From Streptomyces caelestis (GTDB taxonomy: Bacteria > Actinomycetota > Actinomycetes > Streptomycetales > Streptomycetaceae): a stretch of 40,085 bases of DNA. The stretch is taken from contig NZ_LGCN01000231.1 of NCBI RefSeq assembly GCF_001279005.1, positions 1 to 40,085 of the forward strand, written 5' to 3'. Both the position numbers and the translations under genes were made by a program. Positions 39,549 to 40,085 of this stretch are shown here, piece after piece. Numbering within the stretch: position 1 is the stretch's first letter; every line of letters begins with the position of its first letter. A model generated the notes under the pieces. That model ran no database searches. It saw only the letters and a program-made list of their open reading frames with translations, and was not told the origin of the DNA.

Positions 39549-40049
39549 GTGCTCGACATCGGCTACGCCCTCTCCAACCGCTTCCCCGACCCCCCGCAGA
39601 CCGACTACCGCCGCGCGGACGTCCACGCCCTGCGGCACGACCTCTTCTGCGGAGACGTCTACCTCGCCGACACGACGTCGGACCGCGAGCTGTCCACGGC
39701 CTGGGGATGGGTACCGGTGCTCGACTTCGCGTGGGCGCTGTGCGACATCGTGGAACTCGTCGACCGGGACCCGGCCGGCTCCCGCGCCTCCCGCCCCCAG
39801 CACGCGGAACTGGACTTCACCGAATCCACCGACCGCCTGCTCTTCGAACGCCGCTTCGGCTGGGTGGACATCGAAGCGGAGTGGCTGCCCGCCTCCGAAC
39901 CCCCGCTGACCTTCTCCCACGCCGAACTCCGCCGCGAGGCACGCGACTTCCTCCACGACCTCCTGGCCGACCTGACCGACCTCCACGAGGACCTCGGCGA
40001 GAACCCGGCCGTCTGGACCCTCCAGGCCCGCTACCCCCGCGTGAAGTAA
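39549..40049 (+). CDS. Conserved hypothetical protein
   Basis: I do not recognise a named family. The 166-residue acidic protein begins LDIGYALSNRFPDPPQTDYR, then AWGWVPVLDFAWALCDIVELVD, a FGWVDIEAEWLP strand, and ends with a long amphipathic acidic helix (AELRREARDFLHDLLADLTD). It looks like an intact cytoplasmic protein. The GTG at 39549 is preferred. A CACCAT 13 bases upstream weakly resembles the leaderless -10 pattern, and the ATG at 39510, 13 codons earlier, is the alternative. It is divergent from the metallopeptidase gene. The last 36 bases of the window show nothing. Confidence 0.7.
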   Translation: MLDIGYALSNRFPDPPQTDYRRADVHALRHDLFCGDVYLADTTSDRELSTAWGWVPVLDFAWALCDIVELVDRDPAGSRASRPQHAELDFTESTDRLLFERRFGWVDIEAEWLPASEPPLTFSHAELRREARDFLHDLLADLTDLHEDLGENPAVWTLQARYPRVK

Positions 40050-40085
40050 CCCCCTCCCCTCCCCCTCACCCCTCCACCCCGATCC

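Overview
The window looks like chromosomal DNA of a Streptomyces or a very close relative. The DNA is very GC-rich. It carries mycothiol-type maleylpyruvate isomerase domains, a glucosyl-3-phosphoglycerate synthase, a CdgB-like diguanylate cyclase, DUF397/XRE and RsbW-like proteins, DasR-type operators, and intergenic repeats typical of streptomycetes. From memory, the order from groEL2 through thrC, gpgS, otsAB, nagKA and cdgB matches the Streptomyces coelicolor core chromosome. I saw no rRNA, tRNA, CRISPR array, insertion sequence or prophage.

Layout. (1) 1-1470: cutC, with a DasR-type operator in front of it, and a mycothiol-dependent isomerase-family gene. (2) 1545-10835: an accessory island with a DUF3800 protein, a DUF397/XRE pair divergent from an RsbW-like ATPase, and a complete type I restriction-modification system in the order hsdM-hsdS-hsdR; hsdS is visibly poorer in GC. 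(3) 10888-16071: HD phosphohydrolase, a fused isomerase/acetyltransferase, a DUF4031 pair, and the cell-wall recycling pair murR-like/murQ. (4) 16086-19431: MFS exporter, old-yellow-enzyme oxidoreductase and a small unknown protein, separated by strong hairpin terminators. (5) 19464-24031: groEL2 behind two tandem CIRCE-like elements, a cold shock protein, then a CysO-like sulfur carrier and a threonine-synthase-family enzyme, both reading away from a well-conserved SAM-I (S-box) riboswitch. (6) 24106-27453: gpgS-otsA-otsB for glucosylglycerate and trehalose. (7) 27688-32478: DUF3263 protein, an orphan sugar-binding lipoprotein, and nagK-nagA-pfkB-like, with two DasR-type operators between the divergent arms. 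(8) 32475-40049: CBM-like membrane protein, CdgB-like cyclase with a BldD-like palindrome upstream, flavin reductase, acetyltransferase, ArfB, TerD, an M1 lipoprotein metallopeptidase and an unknown protein.

How it fits together. Amino-sugar use and cell-wall recycling recur through the window: murR/murQ, nagK/nagA, the sugar-binding protein, and cutC, whose operator is identical over 12 bases to one of the nag operators. Stress and osmotic physiology is the second theme: groEL2, csp, gpgS, otsAB, TerD. The most interesting unit is the SAM riboswitch, threonine-synthase homologue and CysO-like carrier. A SAM sensor makes no sense for threonine supply, so I infer that these genes make homocysteine from O-phosphohomoserine and a protein thiocarboxylate. 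A recurring regulatory pattern is a TAnnnT -10 box whose first T lies 12-13 bases before the start codon with no Shine-Dalgarno sequence. At least ten genes show it, which indicates leaderless transcripts.
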